DNA of 18,504 nt from Oscillospiraceae bacterium (GCA_029012165.1 JAQXLO010000190.1:1-18504); one strand, 5' to 3'. Numbered from the stretch's first letter, positions 1-7,198 are shown. Numbers and translations are program-made. Notes: generated by a model not told the origin, from the letters alone.

Positions 1-95
1 TAGCCGATACAGCCGCCGAGAATGGCTGCCAAAAACAAACGCACGGCCACGGAAATCGGCGTCAGGTTCGCAAGGACGGGGGGAATGAAATTCAT
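1..95 (-). CDS. MgtC/SapB-family membrane protein, N-terminal fragment
   Basis: Partial gene running off the left edge; only the first 31 codons are visible. The start ATG (93-95) has a GAAGGAG ribosome binding site about 8 nt upstream and a very good promoter at 128-156. The visible residues begin MNFIPPVLANLTPISVAVRL and continue into a hydrophobic, Gly-rich helix ending LGGCIG. This resembles the first transmembrane helix of MgtC/SapB proteins, where a similar RL..A..LGG.IG stretch leads into a conserved Glu-Arg-Glu motif that would lie just outside the window. MgtC-family proteins are inner-membrane proteins linked to Mg2+ homeostasis and ATP synthase control in some bacteria. The family call rests on one helix, so another small membrane protein is possible. 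Confidence 0.5.
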   Translation of the reverse strand, partial: MNFIPPVLANLTPISVAVRLFLAAILGGCIG

Positions 96-127
96 CGCAA
101 TTTCTCCTTCGACAAAATACTGTATTC

Positions 128-156
128 ATTATACCATTATATGCAAAAAACTTCAA
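128..156 (-). promoter_or_regulatory. Sigma-A-type promoter for the MgtC-like gene
   Basis: Read on the minus strand: -35 TTGAAG (151-156), a 17-bp spacer, and a consensus -10 TATAAT (128-133). Transcription would begin near 121 and give a leader of about 26 nt before the ATG at 95. Confidence 0.8.
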
Positions 157-221
157 GCATTTGCCAAAATTCAACTTGGAAAAAGAGAGATTTTTATATC
201 CGGGTTTTGTGCAAAATGTGC

Positions 222-264
222 AAAAAATATAAAAAGGATCAGAGTCTGGAAAAGGCTCTGACCC
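222..264 (-). terminator. Intrinsic terminator after the cyclase-family gene
   Basis: On the minus strand GGGTCAGAGCC (254-264) pairs with GACTCTGATCC (236-246). That gives an 11-bp stem with one mismatch and a G-T pair around a 7-nt loop, followed by a T-rich run, TTTTTATATTTTTT (222-235). It lies 12 nt past the stop codon of the gene at 277-885. Confidence 0.9.
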
Positions 265-276
265 CGAAATAAACGA

Positions 277-885
277 TTATCTTTTTTGCGTCCAGAAAAT
301 GTAGTCGTCCGCCAGCACGGCACGCACGGGCGCACCCTCTGCACCGCCGATCTTCATCGGCAGGGCGAGCAGGAAGTAGTTGCCCGGCTCCACTTCGGAC
401 AGGTCGAGGTTCTCCAAAATGGCGATGCCCTTGGAAAGAAAAGCTTTGTGCGGGCGAATCTGATTGCCGTGCACGCCCACCGAAACGGCGTCGGTGCCGA
501 TCAGCTTCAGGTTGGGCAGGGCGGCGGCTTCTTCGGCGGCGGCGTCCATAAAGGTCGCTGCGCCGTTGCTCTTGATGAGCACCCGTTCTGCGTTTTGCGG
601 AAAGCACTCGTTGACGAATTCCCCGGTGATGACACTCTCCTGCGTCTGCAGCACGACGCATGGACCGATAAATACCTGCGGTGACAGCTGTTCCACAGAG
701 GCACCACCCTCAAGGAAGTGCAAAGGCGCATCCACATGGGTGCCGGTGTGGTTGCAGGTGCAGAGCACGGACAGGTTGCAGTCCGATTCCTCGCCGATGG
801 TGCGCACCGAAATCAGCTTTGTTTCCGGGTCGCCGGGGTAGACTTCCGCCGTGGTGATGTCCCGTGTGATGTCGATCAGATGCAT
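277..885 (-). CDS. Cyclase-family metal-dependent hydrolase (kynurenine formamidase-like fold)
   Basis: 202 residues, a usual length for the cyclase family (PF04199), which includes arylformamidases (KynB), isatin hydrolase and many uncharacterised bacterial enzymes. The family signature HxGTHxDxPxHF is complete: His46, His50, Asp52 and His56, in HTGTHVDAPLHF. These are the expected divalent-metal ligands. The N-terminus (IDIT..I....VYPGDP) is also typical. The protein is predicted cytoplasmic. The start ATG at 883-885 has AAAGGAG 10 nt upstream. The gene lies downstream of pepD but is separated from it by a repeat element, and it ends at its own terminator, so it may form a separate unit. 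No kynurenine-pathway neighbour is visible and the substrate cannot be named; amide or lactone hydrolysis is an inference. Confidence 0.85.
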   Translation of the reverse strand: MHLIDITRDITTAEVYPGDPETKLISVRTIGEESDCNLSVLCTCNHTGTHVDAPLHFLEGGASVEQLSPQVFIGPCVVLQTQESVITGEFVNECFPQNAERVLIKSNGAATFMDAAAEEAAALPNLKLIGTDAVSVGVHGNQIRPHKAFLSKGIAILENLDLSEVEPGNYFLLALPMKIGGAEGAPVRAVLADDYIFWTQKR

Positions 886-947
886 AGATTTTCGTCTCCT
901 TTAGGCAATACCGCACGCCTTGCTTGAATCTTTTTCCGTCAGCTTGC

Positions 948-1184
948 AAAAAACTTGCTCCTCACGGAAAATTGTGGGATTTGTGCTTCGCATCGGGGAA
1001 CCCCCGGCGAGGGTTCCCCACGCCAAAACAGTCCACCGGACTGTTTTGGCTCCCCTCCTGCGCTTTTCTGTTGTTTGGATTTCGCCGACTGCGGGCGGCG
1101 ACCAAAGGCGCCGCCTTTGGAATCCGCAAGCCTTCCCAACGGCTTGAGCGAAACTTTGAATCCCACAAAAATCCGTGATGAACC
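948..1184 (-). repeat. Dispersed ~230-bp repeat, copy 1, with terminal inverted repeats and internal hairpins
   Basis: This stretch matches 10343-10576 in the same orientation at roughly 90% identity. Most differences fall in one short variable block (about 1131-1150). The ends form 20-bp imperfect inverted repeats at 962-981 and 1159-1178 (17 of 20 match, mismatching only in a central AAA against TTT). Inside are hairpins at 995-1019 (9 bp), 1023-1049 (12 bp perfect), 1084-1099, and 1102-1120 (7 bp). Both copies end on the minus strand in GAGC followed within a few bases by TTTTTT. The copy begins 6 nt after the pepD stop codon and lies about 60 nt upstream of the cyclase gene. No transposase or convincing target-site duplication is visible. 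It may be a MITE-like non-autonomous element or a mobile structured RNA. The strand given is that of the flanking genes. Confidence 0.85.
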
Positions 1185-1190
1185 TTTTAT

Positions 1191-2594
1191 TTACATATTT
1201 TCCAGTATTGAGCAGACAAGCGTGTACGTCCGCTCGGTGGAGGCAACGGACAGCCTTTCCTGGGGCGAATGGATGTCCAGAATATCGGGCCCCATGGAGA
1301 TGCAGTCCAGACCGGGGATTTTGCCGGCGAAGATGCCGCACTCCAGCCCTGCGTGGATGGCTTCCACGGCGGGCTTTTTGCCGTACTGCTTTTGGAACAT
1401 TTCCACGGCAAGCTCCCGCAGGGGAGAATCCGCCCTGTACTGCCACGCCGGGTAAGCATCCCCTGTCTCGGCAACGGCGCCGTGCTTTGCGGCACGTTTT
1501 TTCAGCGATCCGATCAGCTCTTGCAGTTCGGCATCCACACTGCTGCGCAGGCAGTGGTGCAGCTCTGCGCCCCCTGCATCCACGGTACATCTGCCGAGAT
1601 TGAGGGACGTCTGCACAAAGTTGTCCATCTCCCGGCTCATCTCCTGTACGCCGTCCTGCACCTGTGCGATCAGCGCCAGCACGGCGGCGGTACTCTGCGC
1701 CGTCAGGCAAGTGTCCGCCTGCGGTGCCGGCTCCAAACCCAAACGGATGTCCGGCTCCGCCTTTTGCCAATGGGGACGCAATGCGTCAAAGGCTTTTTGC
1801 AAAAATGCCGCATCCCCGGCAAAGACGGCACTGCAGGTGTCCGGGATGGCGTTGTCCACCTTGCCGCCGGAAAGGGAAACCAGCCGCACATCCGTCACGG
1901 CAATGAGCAGTCCGGCAAGGATGCGGATGGCGTTCAGATGTCCTTTGTGAATTTCCGTGCCCGAATGACCGCCGGCAAGACCTGTCAGGGTGACACGGGT
2001 ACAAGGCGCTGTATTTTCTTCGGTCTGCACCGCTTTGCGGATGACCACCCTTGCGCCGCCTGCACAGCTGACGCAGAAGGCGCCCTCCGTCTCGGAGTCG
2101 AGATTGAGCATCCGTTTACCCTGCAAAACAGAGGTGTCCAATCCCAGCACGCCGAGCATACTCGTCTCCTCGTCTGCGGTGAATACCGCTTCGATGGGCG
2201 GCGTGCGCAGGGAATCGTCCGCCAAAATCGCCAGAATCATCGCAAGGGCAATGCCGTCGTCGCCGCCGAGGGTCGTGCCACGGCTGAACACATACGCCCC
2301 GTCCGTGGCGATCGGCAGCGGGTCGTGCAGAAAATCGTGGGCACAGCCCGGCTCCTTGACGCAGACCATGTCCAGATGTCCCTGCAGGATAACCGGTTCT
2401 TTGCCCGGGTCGCCGTCCTTGAACAGAACAACATTGCCACACTCGTCCCGCACACAGCGCAAGCCGTGCGTCCGTGCAAACCGCTCGCAGTAGTCGCCGA
2501 TGGCTTTCAGGTTGCCGGAGCCGTGGGGAATGGCGCAGATCTCTTCAAAATACCGAAACACTTCTTTCGGCTTCAGTTCGTTTAACACGGACAT
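1191..2594 (-). CDS. pepD: Aminoacyl-histidine dipeptidase (cytosolic nonspecific dipeptidase, M20 family)
   Basis: 467 residues, close to the usual PepD length of about 480. The enzyme is a cytoplasmic di-zinc hydrolase that cleaves a wide range of dipeptides, classically Xaa-His. The visible M20 motifs are HLDMV with metal ligand His73 and Asp75, GGDDG (111-114) carrying the bridging Asp, and TADEET (139-144) with the catalytic Glu pair. The opening, with ICAIPHGSGN, matches PepD proteins closely. The start ATG at 2592-2594 has GAGGTGA about 6 nt upstream. It is the fourth gene of the trmB - ybaK - DUF6472-like - pepD run, beginning 9 nt after the previous stop. The repeat element begins only 6 nt after its stop codon, so whatever ended this transcript originally may have been displaced. 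Confidence 0.92.
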   Translation of the reverse strand: MSVLNELKPKEVFRYFEEICAIPHGSGNLKAIGDYCERFARTHGLRCVRDECGNVVLFKDGDPGKEPVILQGHLDMVCVKEPGCAHDFLHDPLPIATDGAYVFSRGTTLGGDDGIALAMILAILADDSLRTPPIEAVFTADEETSMLGVLGLDTSVLQGKRMLNLDSETEGAFCVSCAGGARVVIRKAVQTEENTAPCTRVTLTGLAGGHSGTEIHKGHLNAIRILAGLLIAVTDVRLVSLSGGKVDNAIPDTCSAVFAGDAAFLQKAFDALRPHWQKAEPDIRLGLEPAPQADTCLTAQSTAAVLALIAQVQDGVQEMSREMDNFVQTSLNLGRCTVDAGGAELHHCLRSSVDAELQELIGSLKKRAAKHGAVAETGDAYPAWQYRADSPLRELAVEMFQKQYGKKPAVEAIHAGLECGIFAGKIPGLDCISMGPDILDIHSPQERLSVASTERTYTLVCSILENM

Positions 2595-2603
2595 AGGCTC
2601 ACC

Positions 2604-2780
2604 TCAATTTTGTTTGCGCACGATGGTGTATTCATCCCCCGCGCGAAAGTACGGACAGTCGGAAACGCTGTCCGCCATAAAGCGTTCGTACTCGTCCATA
2701 TCCAAATCCACATCGCAGGTATAGCACTCGTACTCGTCATCGTAGGTGTAATTCATGCAGTATTCACAGGCGCTGTTCAT
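2604..2780 (-). CDS. Small Cys-rich protein, DUF6472-like
   Basis: 58 residues: begins MNSACEYCMNYTYDDEYECY and ends DEYTIVRKQN. Five cysteines are arranged as C5-x2-C8, C19-x2-C22 and C42 in a very acidic, Tyr-rich chain. Two CxxC pairs plus a later Cys-Pro suggest a bound metal such as zinc, which is inference. The pattern CxYCxNY...CxxC...CPYFR.GDEY.IVRKQ is one I recognise from short Clostridia proteins of the DUF6472 type; their function is unknown. The start ATG (2778-2780) overlaps the ybaK stop as ATGA, preceded by GAGGGG, and pepD starts 9 nt after its stop. Both features support a real, translationally coupled gene. It is short enough to be missed by automated callers. Confidence 0.85.
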   Translation of the reverse strand: MNSACEYCMNYTYDDEYECYTCDVDLDMDEYERFMADSVSDCPYFRAGDEYTIVRKQN

Positions 2781-3265
2781 GCTGTCCCCTCTTTCACAAT
2801 ATCCGCCGTGCGTGCACCGGCCGCTTGCAGCAGATCCTGCGGCGCAATCATGATCTGTGCGCCGATGCGTCCGCCGCTGATGATGACTTCGTCGAAATCC
2901 AGAACCGACGCATGGACAACGGTCGGGAACCGCTTCTTCATCCCCAAAGGGGTACAGCCGCCCCGGACATACCCTGTCAGCGCCAAAATATCCTTGACAT
3001 GGATCATCTCCACGGACTTCTCACCCACGACCTTCGCCGCTTTTTTCAGATCCAGCTCCCGGTCTATGGGCAGGACAAACACGTAGTGCTCCCCGCTTTT
3101 GCCCACCGTGACCAGTGTTTTGAAGGAGCTGTCGTAGCTTTGCCCCAGCTGATCCGCCACGTGCACGCCGTCGATGAACTCGTCGCAGGTGTAGAGATTG
3201 ACCTTATACGCAATCTTTTGTTTGTCCAGCAAACGCATGGCGTTCGTCTTTGCTTCCTTGCTCAT
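2777..3265 (-). CDS. ybaK: Cys-tRNA(Pro)/Cys-tRNA(Cys) deacylase, YbaK/EbsC family
   Basis: 162 residues, the normal length for a free-standing YbaK domain. The enzyme acts in the cytoplasm, hydrolysing Cys-tRNA(Pro) made in error by prolyl-tRNA synthetase and so protecting translation. The visible family features are the conserved Lys in SSFKTLV (Lys49, matching the catalytic Lys46 of the E. coli enzyme) and the glycine-rich GYVRGGCTPLG loop (98-108). The start ATG overlaps the trmB stop as ATGA, and its own stop overlaps the next small gene in the same way, so three genes are tightly coupled. Pairing with trmB puts two tRNA-related functions together. Confidence 0.92.
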   Translation of the reverse strand: MSKEAKTNAMRLLDKQKIAYKVNLYTCDEFIDGVHVADQLGQSYDSSFKTLVTVGKSGEHYVFVLPIDRELDLKKAAKVVGEKSVEMIHVKDILALTGYVRGGCTPLGMKKRFPTVVHASVLDFDEVIISGGRIGAQIMIAPQDLLQAAGARTADIVKEGTA

Positions 3266-3933
3266 GGAAGATACGCCTCCAATCGGTAGATCGGCAGCCC
3301 CTGCTCGGAAAAGCGGCGCTCGTACTCGGTGACGATATTGCCCTCAAAGCCGCTGTGGTGCAGATCCAATGACACATTTTCCAGCACAAAGCCGTTCTGC
3401 GAAAGGCTCTCGATGCTGAATTCAAAGAAATGCATATTGTCCGTTTTTTGCCAGATGCGTGCGCCGTCCGCTAAGATCTGCCGGTAGATGCGCAAAAAGC
3501 GAGGCGCCGTCAGGCGGTGGTTGCGGTACGCCTCCTTGGGAAACGGACAGGAAAAATTGAGGTAAATGCGCTCGATGCTCTTTTGCGGAATGTAGCGCCA
3601 CAGATACTGGGCGGACAGTTTCAAAAACCGCACATTGGAAAGTTCCATACTCTGCGCCCTCTCACAGCCGCAGACGATCACATTCGCCGTTTTTTCCACG
3701 GCGAGGAAGTTGATGTGCGGGTTTTGCTGCGCCATCTCCGTCACAAAGCCGCCCTTGCCGCAGCCGATCTCCAGATGCACGGGATTGTCGTTGCCGAACA
3801 GGGCTCGGAAATCCAGCATCAGATCCTCCTCGACCTCGGTGTCAAAGTGGAGGTCGGCATACTGCACGGGAACCAGTACCTCGGCACACGCCTGCAGCCG
3901 CTGCTCCAGATTTTTCTTTTTGCGCATTCGCAT
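3262..3933 (-). CDS. trmB: tRNA (guanine-N7-)-methyltransferase
   Basis: About 223 residues. It methylates G46 in the variable loop of tRNA using S-adenosylmethionine. The SAM-binding motif HLEIGCGKGGF is at 53-63, and the C-terminal signature T.YERRF...G..IYRLEA is present. Start choice: upstream in-frame GTG (3942) and ATG (3939) codons exist, but the usual family start MRMRKKK fits the ATG at 3933, with AGGA 10 nt upstream. Odd point: the family loop normally read as DPWPK is here SCPFPK within YLNFSCPFPKEAY, so the usual Asp is Cys. The rest of the protein looks intact, so this is probably a lineage variant, not decay. It is first in its operon, behind the promoter at 3964-3992. Confidence 0.9.
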   Translation of the reverse strand: MRMRKKKNLEQRLQACAEVLVPVQYADLHFDTEVEEDLMLDFRALFGNDNPVHLEIGCGKGGFVTEMAQQNPHINFLAVEKTANVIVCGCERAQSMELSNVRFLKLSAQYLWRYIPQKSIERIYLNFSCPFPKEAYRNHRLTAPRFLRIYRQILADGARIWQKTDNMHFFEFSIESLSQNGFVLENVSLDLHHSGFEGNIVTEYERRFSEQGLPIYRLEAYLP

Positions 3934-3963
3934 TGGCATCACGTCCTAAAAAACATTGGATGT

Positions 3964-3992
3964 ATTGTACCATATCCTATGAAAAAATGCAA
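3964..3992 (-). promoter_or_regulatory. Promoter of the trmB-ybaK-DUF6472-pepD operon
   Basis: Minus-strand -35 TTGCAT (3987-3992), 17-bp spacer, -10 TACAAT (3964-3969). It is back to back with the plus-strand promoter at 4006-4034, which is 14 bp away. Confidence 0.75.
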
Positions 3993-4005
3993 TCGCAAAT
4001 CCCTC

Positions 4006-4034
4006 TTGCGACGCACGGATATTTGGTATATAAT
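4006..4034 (+). promoter_or_regulatory. Promoter of the glycosyltransferase-flippase-lipoprotein operon
   Basis: -35 TTGCGA (4006-4011), 17-bp spacer, perfect -10 TATAAT (4029-4034). A start near 4041 leaves a leader of about 42 nt to the GTG start at 4083. Confidence 0.8.
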
Positions 4035-4069
4035 AAGATAGAAAAATCGGAAATCACAATGAGAAAACC

Positions 4070-4077
4070 AAGGAGGG
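4070..4077 (+). promoter_or_regulatory. Ribosome binding site deciding the GTG start of the glycosyltransferase
   Basis: AAGGAGGG lies 6 nt (from GGAGG) before GTG 4083. The in-frame ATG at 4060 has no purine-rich site in front of it, so the GTG is preferred. Confidence 0.8.
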
Positions 4078-4082
4078 ATTCG

Positions 4083-5066
4083 GTGCGTTTCAGCATCCTG
4101 ATTTCGGTCTACAATACCGAGCCATTTCTGCGTGCGTGTCTGGATTCCGTCCTTGCGCAGACCTACAGCGACTACGAAGTTGTCCTTGTGGATGACGGCT
4201 CCGAGGACGAGAGCGGACGAATCTGCGACGGCTATGCCGAAAAAGACCGCCGTGTCCGTGTGTTCCACACCGAGAACCGGGGTGTATTCCTCGCCCGTGC
4301 CTTTGCGGAAAGCCACGCCCGGGGCGACTATCTGCTGCACTTCGATGCGGATGATCTGGTGGAGCCGGCGCTTTTGGCGTGTCTGTCCGCCAAAATAGAC
4401 GAGCATGCTCCCGACCTTCTGCTGTTTGATTTCAGCACCTTTCGTGCCGATGCACCGCCGGTGCGGGAAAGCTTTTGGGACAGCGACCGCCTTTTACAGG
4501 GCGACGACCTTTCGCAAATGTACCGTCTCGTTTTCTCCACCCGCTTCAACACCCTTTGCAACAAGTGCTTTCACCGCAAGCTGATCGAAGCTGCACCGGA
4601 CTACGACAGCTTTCCCGGACTTCGCCACGGCGAGGATCTGCTGCGCAGCGCCTGTCTCGTTTTTGCCGCAGAGCGGGTGTATTATATCCACCGTTCTTTC
4701 TATCATTACCGCCTTGGTGTGGGACACGCCTGCCGGTTCGATCCGGATAGCCTGTGGCTGTATGATCGCATCCTCCGTGTTTTGCGCACACAGCTGTCTG
4801 AAAAAGTACCCTTGTCCCCTGATTGGGAAAACGAGATCGGCGAGATGTGCCGCAAGCAGCTGGACAACTATCTGCGCCTTTTGGCGTCGAGCGGACTTTC
4901 CCTCTCGCAGGGCAATGCACTGCTGCACAAAGCTTCCGAAACAGAGCTTTTTCACCGTGCGCTTTCCGTCGCACCGAACGACACAAAATACCGCCTTTTG
5001 CGCAAGGGCAGGTATCGCACCCTGCTGATTTTGCACCGTGGAAAGAGGTGGCTGTATGCGCAGTAA
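4083..5066 (+). CDS. Family 2 glycosyltransferase
   Basis: 327 residues from the GTG start. The N-terminal GT-A domain shows FSILISVYN at 3-11, the nucleotide-binding VDDGS (36-40), and the metal-binding DxD in HFDADD (Asp88 and Asp90). It transfers a sugar from a nucleotide-sugar donor; donor and acceptor cannot be told from sequence. I see no transmembrane segment, so it probably acts at the inner face of the membrane with the flippase encoded next, whose start lies inside this gene (11-nt overlap). The C-terminal ~120 residues are a helical, Arg/Leu-rich tail ending HRGKRWLYAQ. Capsule, exopolysaccharide or cell-wall glycan decoration is inferred from the neighbours. Confidence 0.88.
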   Translation: MRFSILISVYNTEPFLRACLDSVLAQTYSDYEVVLVDDGSEDESGRICDGYAEKDRRVRVFHTENRGVFLARAFAESHARGDYLLHFDADDLVEPALLACLSAKIDEHAPDLLLFDFSTFRADAPPVRESFWDSDRLLQGDDLSQMYRLVFSTRFNTLCNKCFHRKLIEAAPDYDSFPGLRHGEDLLRSACLVFAAERVYYIHRSFYHYRLGVGHACRFDPDSLWLYDRILRVLRTQLSEKVPLSPDWENEIGEMCRKQLDNYLRLLASSGLSLSQGNALLHKASETELFHRALSVAPNDTKYRLLRKGRYRTLLILHRGKRWLYAQ

Positions 5067-6591
5067 ACTGGCTTTGCGCAACATGGTCTCCTCCCTGCTG
5101 CTGCAGTTCGTCACCATGGTGTGCGGCATCATTCTGCCTCGTCTTTTCATCGGCGCCTACGGCTCCACCGTCAACGGTACCGCCGCTTCCATCACGCAGT
5201 TTCTCGGATATATCGTTCTGTTTGAAGCGGGCGTCGGCGGCGTTGTCCGTGCGGCTCTGTACAAGCCTCTGGCCGAGGGCGACCACGGGCGGGTCAGCAG
5301 CATCCTGTGCGCCACGGATCGCTTTTTCCGCAAGGTTGCGCTGATCTTTGTGGGCTACTGCGTTTTGATTGCGTGCCTGTTTCCCTTCTTTGTGCGGGAG
5401 TATTTCGACTTTTTGTACACGGCATCCCTGGTGCTGATCATCGCCGTCAGTACCTTTTCCCAGTACTATTTCGGCATGAGCCGCCAAGTGCTTTTACAGG
5501 CGGATCAGAAGCGCTTCGTAACCGCCGAGCTGCAAATTGGCACCGTGCTTTTGAACACGGCACTTACTGTTTTGCTCATTCGTCTGCACTGCCCGGTACA
5601 CGTTGTCAAGCTGGGCACGGCGCTGGTCTATGCCCTGCGTCCCGTCCTTTTGCGGCTGTATGTGCGCAGGCACTACGCCCCCGATCCACACGCCGTGCCC
5701 GACAACAGCGCCATTCGGCAGCGCTGGGACGGCTTCGGACACCACACCGCCTACTTTCTGCACACCAACACGGATATCTTCGTGCTGACCGTGTTTTCCG
5801 GCGTTCTGCGCTCTCTGCGCATTGCCGACGTTTCCGTGTACTCCGTCTACTACAGCGTCGTTTCCGGCATGGAAAAGGTGGTTGCCGCCTTCTCCTCCGG
5901 CATCGAAGCCGCCTTCGGCAACATGATCGCCCGGGAGGAAACGGAAACACTGCAAAAGAATTTTCGTGTCTATGAGTTTTTCTCTTTCACCCTGACGACC
6001 GTTCTGTTCACCTGCACGGGCATTTTACTGCTGCCGTTTATCGCCGTCTATACCAAGGGCATTACCGACGCCGACTATATCCGACCGCTGTTCGGCTTTC
6101 TTTTGGTGGCGGCGGAGGCGGTTTATTGCATCCGCATCCCGTACAACAACGTCACCCTCGCCGCCGGACACTACCGGCAGACACGCAACGGCGCCTTCCT
6201 CGAAGCGGGCATCAACATCGTCGGCTCCCTTGTGCTGATCGTCCCCATGGGCATGAACGGCGTCGCACTGGCAACGCTTTTGGCCATGGCCGTGCGTACC
6301 GTGCAGTATGCATTCTACCTGTCCAAGGAGATCCTCCGCCGCCCGATCACCGTCTTTTTCGGCAGATGTCTCGTCAACCTCGCCGCCTGTGCACTGACCG
6401 TGCTTGCCGTGCATCTTTTGCCCATGCCGCAGATCATCTCTTATCGCCAGTGGGCGCTGTACGGCGCAGGCGTGTTTGCCGTATGTGCACTGATCGTTCT
6501 GTCAATCAACATCCTGTTTTACCGCCGTGATTTTCGCAATCTTTGGATCGTCTTTAAAAACAGTATTCAGAAAAGGAGAAATGTTTTATGA
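5056..6591 (+). CDS. Polysaccharide flippase (Wzx-like, MOP superfamily)
   Basis: 511 residues, strongly hydrophobic over most of the length, with about a dozen membrane-spanning stretches. The N-terminus (RNMVSSLLLQFVTMVCGIILPRLFI, shortened here to its pattern of Arg-Asn then a long helix) and the following GSTVNG and GVGGVVR motifs are typical of MOP-superfamily polysaccharide exporters, which move lipid-linked glycans across the membrane. The ATG at 5056 is chosen over a GTG at 5038 because AGAGG sits 7 nt upstream. Its stop overlaps the next start as ATGA. Pairing with a glycosyltransferase supports a glycan-export role. No polymerase or priming transferase is seen nearby, so it must work with genes elsewhere. 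Confidence 0.88.
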   Translation: MRSKLALRNMVSSLLLQFVTMVCGIILPRLFIGAYGSTVNGTAASITQFLGYIVLFEAGVGGVVRAALYKPLAEGDHGRVSSILCATDRFFRKVALIFVGYCVLIACLFPFFVREYFDFLYTASLVLIIAVSTFSQYYFGMSRQVLLQADQKRFVTAELQIGTVLLNTALTVLLIRLHCPVHVVKLGTALVYALRPVLLRLYVRRHYAPDPHAVPDNSAIRQRWDGFGHHTAYFLHTNTDIFVLTVFSGVLRSLRIADVSVYSVYYSVVSGMEKVVAAFSSGIEAAFGNMIAREETETLQKNFRVYEFFSFTLTTVLFTCTGILLLPFIAVYTKGITDADYIRPLFGFLLVAAEAVYCIRIPYNNVTLAAGHYRQTRNGAFLEAGINIVGSLVLIVPMGMNGVALATLLAMAVRTVQYAFYLSKEILRRPITVFFGRCLVNLAACALTVLAVHLLPMPQIISYRQWALYGAGVFAVCALIVLSINILFYRRDFRNLWIVFKNSIQKRRNVL

Positions 6592-7157
6592 AAAAAGTAT
6601 TTGCCTGCCTGCTCTGCTTCGCCCTGCTTACCCTTACCGCCTGCGGCGGAAACGAAAAAAACAACGCAGAACCCACGGTTCGGGACATGACGACCACGCA
6701 GGCCGAGACACTTCCTCCCGATGACGGCATTTTTGACTTCCTCAAATCCGACCTGCCCAAGGGCTGGACGGTGGACGAGACCCACTGCACCTCCACCTAT
6801 TTGCAGGCGGTGCACGGCGAAAAAGAGGACGCACCCATGCTGAGTGTTTCCGTCTTTCAGTACGACGATGCCGACGGCGGCAGTAAAGCCAAGTCGCTGG
6901 CAGAGGCGGTACACTCCCGGGAGATCGAGTCCTCTTCGGACATTGCCGAGGCAGAGATCGGCGGACTGCCTTTCTATTTGCTCAGTTTCGCCTCCAAAAC
7001 GACGGAGGGCAAGCTTCGCTACGAGGGCTACGGACAGACCCCGCCGGACGAAAACGGAGACTTTCACTTTGTGATCGTCGCCTTGGAAAACGTTCGGGAC
7101 GATGAGGAGTATACTGTGCTGAAACCTGTTCTGGATTCCCTCGAATTCAAGTTCTAA
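6588..7157 (+). CDS. Predicted lipoprotein of unknown function
   Basis: 189 residues. A signal peptide (MKK followed by a hydrophobic helix) ends in the lipobox LTAC with Cys19 as the lipidated residue, then a Gly-Gly and a Thr/Glu-rich linker to about residue 46. The remaining globular part starts IFDFLKSDLPKGW and ends LDSLEFKF, a layout reminiscent of small PsbP-like or Mog1-like lipoprotein domains; that resemblance is weak and I do not assign a function. AAGGAG lies 9 nt before the ATG, which overlaps the flippase stop. It is expected to be anchored on the outside of the membrane. Coupling to the flippase suggests a link with surface glycan, which is inference. Confidence 0.8.
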   Translation: MKKVFACLLCFALLTLTACGGNEKNNAEPTVRDMTTTQAETLPPDDGIFDFLKSDLPKGWTVDETHCTSTYLQAVHGEKEDAPMLSVSVFQYDDADGGSKAKSLAEAVHSREIESSSDIAEAEIGGLPFYLLSFASKTTEGKLRYEGYGQTPPDENGDFHFVIVALENVRDDEEYTVLKPVLDSLEFKF

Positions 7158-7159
7158 CA

Positions 7160-7198
7160 GATATAAAAAGAGCTGCATCCGATTGCGGATACAGCTCT
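7160..7198 (-). terminator. Hairpin with T-run in the minus-strand direction
   Basis: AGAGCTG (7169-7175) pairs with CAGCTCT (7192-7198); after one C/A mismatch ATCCG pairs with CGGAT around the loop ATTG. The run of T follows only on the minus strand (7162-7169). It therefore fits a transcript arriving from the right, although no minus-strand protein gene lies there. For the plus-strand lipoprotein operon it lacks a T-run. Confidence 0.6.

Noticed and set aside
22..261. Small plus-strand open frame of 79 codons
   Set aside because: It lies antisense to the MgtC-like start, its promoter and the cyclase terminator, has no ribosome binding site and no recognisable composition.
948..1184. Insertion sequence
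   Set aside because: The element is too short for a transposase, has no coding frame with support, and no clear target-site duplication was found at either copy.
901..1770. 289-codon minus-strand frame spanning part of pepD and repeat copy 1
   Set aside because: It is out of frame with pepD and continues through the non-coding repeat; no family features.
1269..2585. 438-codon open frame on the plus strand opposite pepD
   Set aside because: It is the antisense shadow of pepD, rich in His, Gln and Arg with no start signal.
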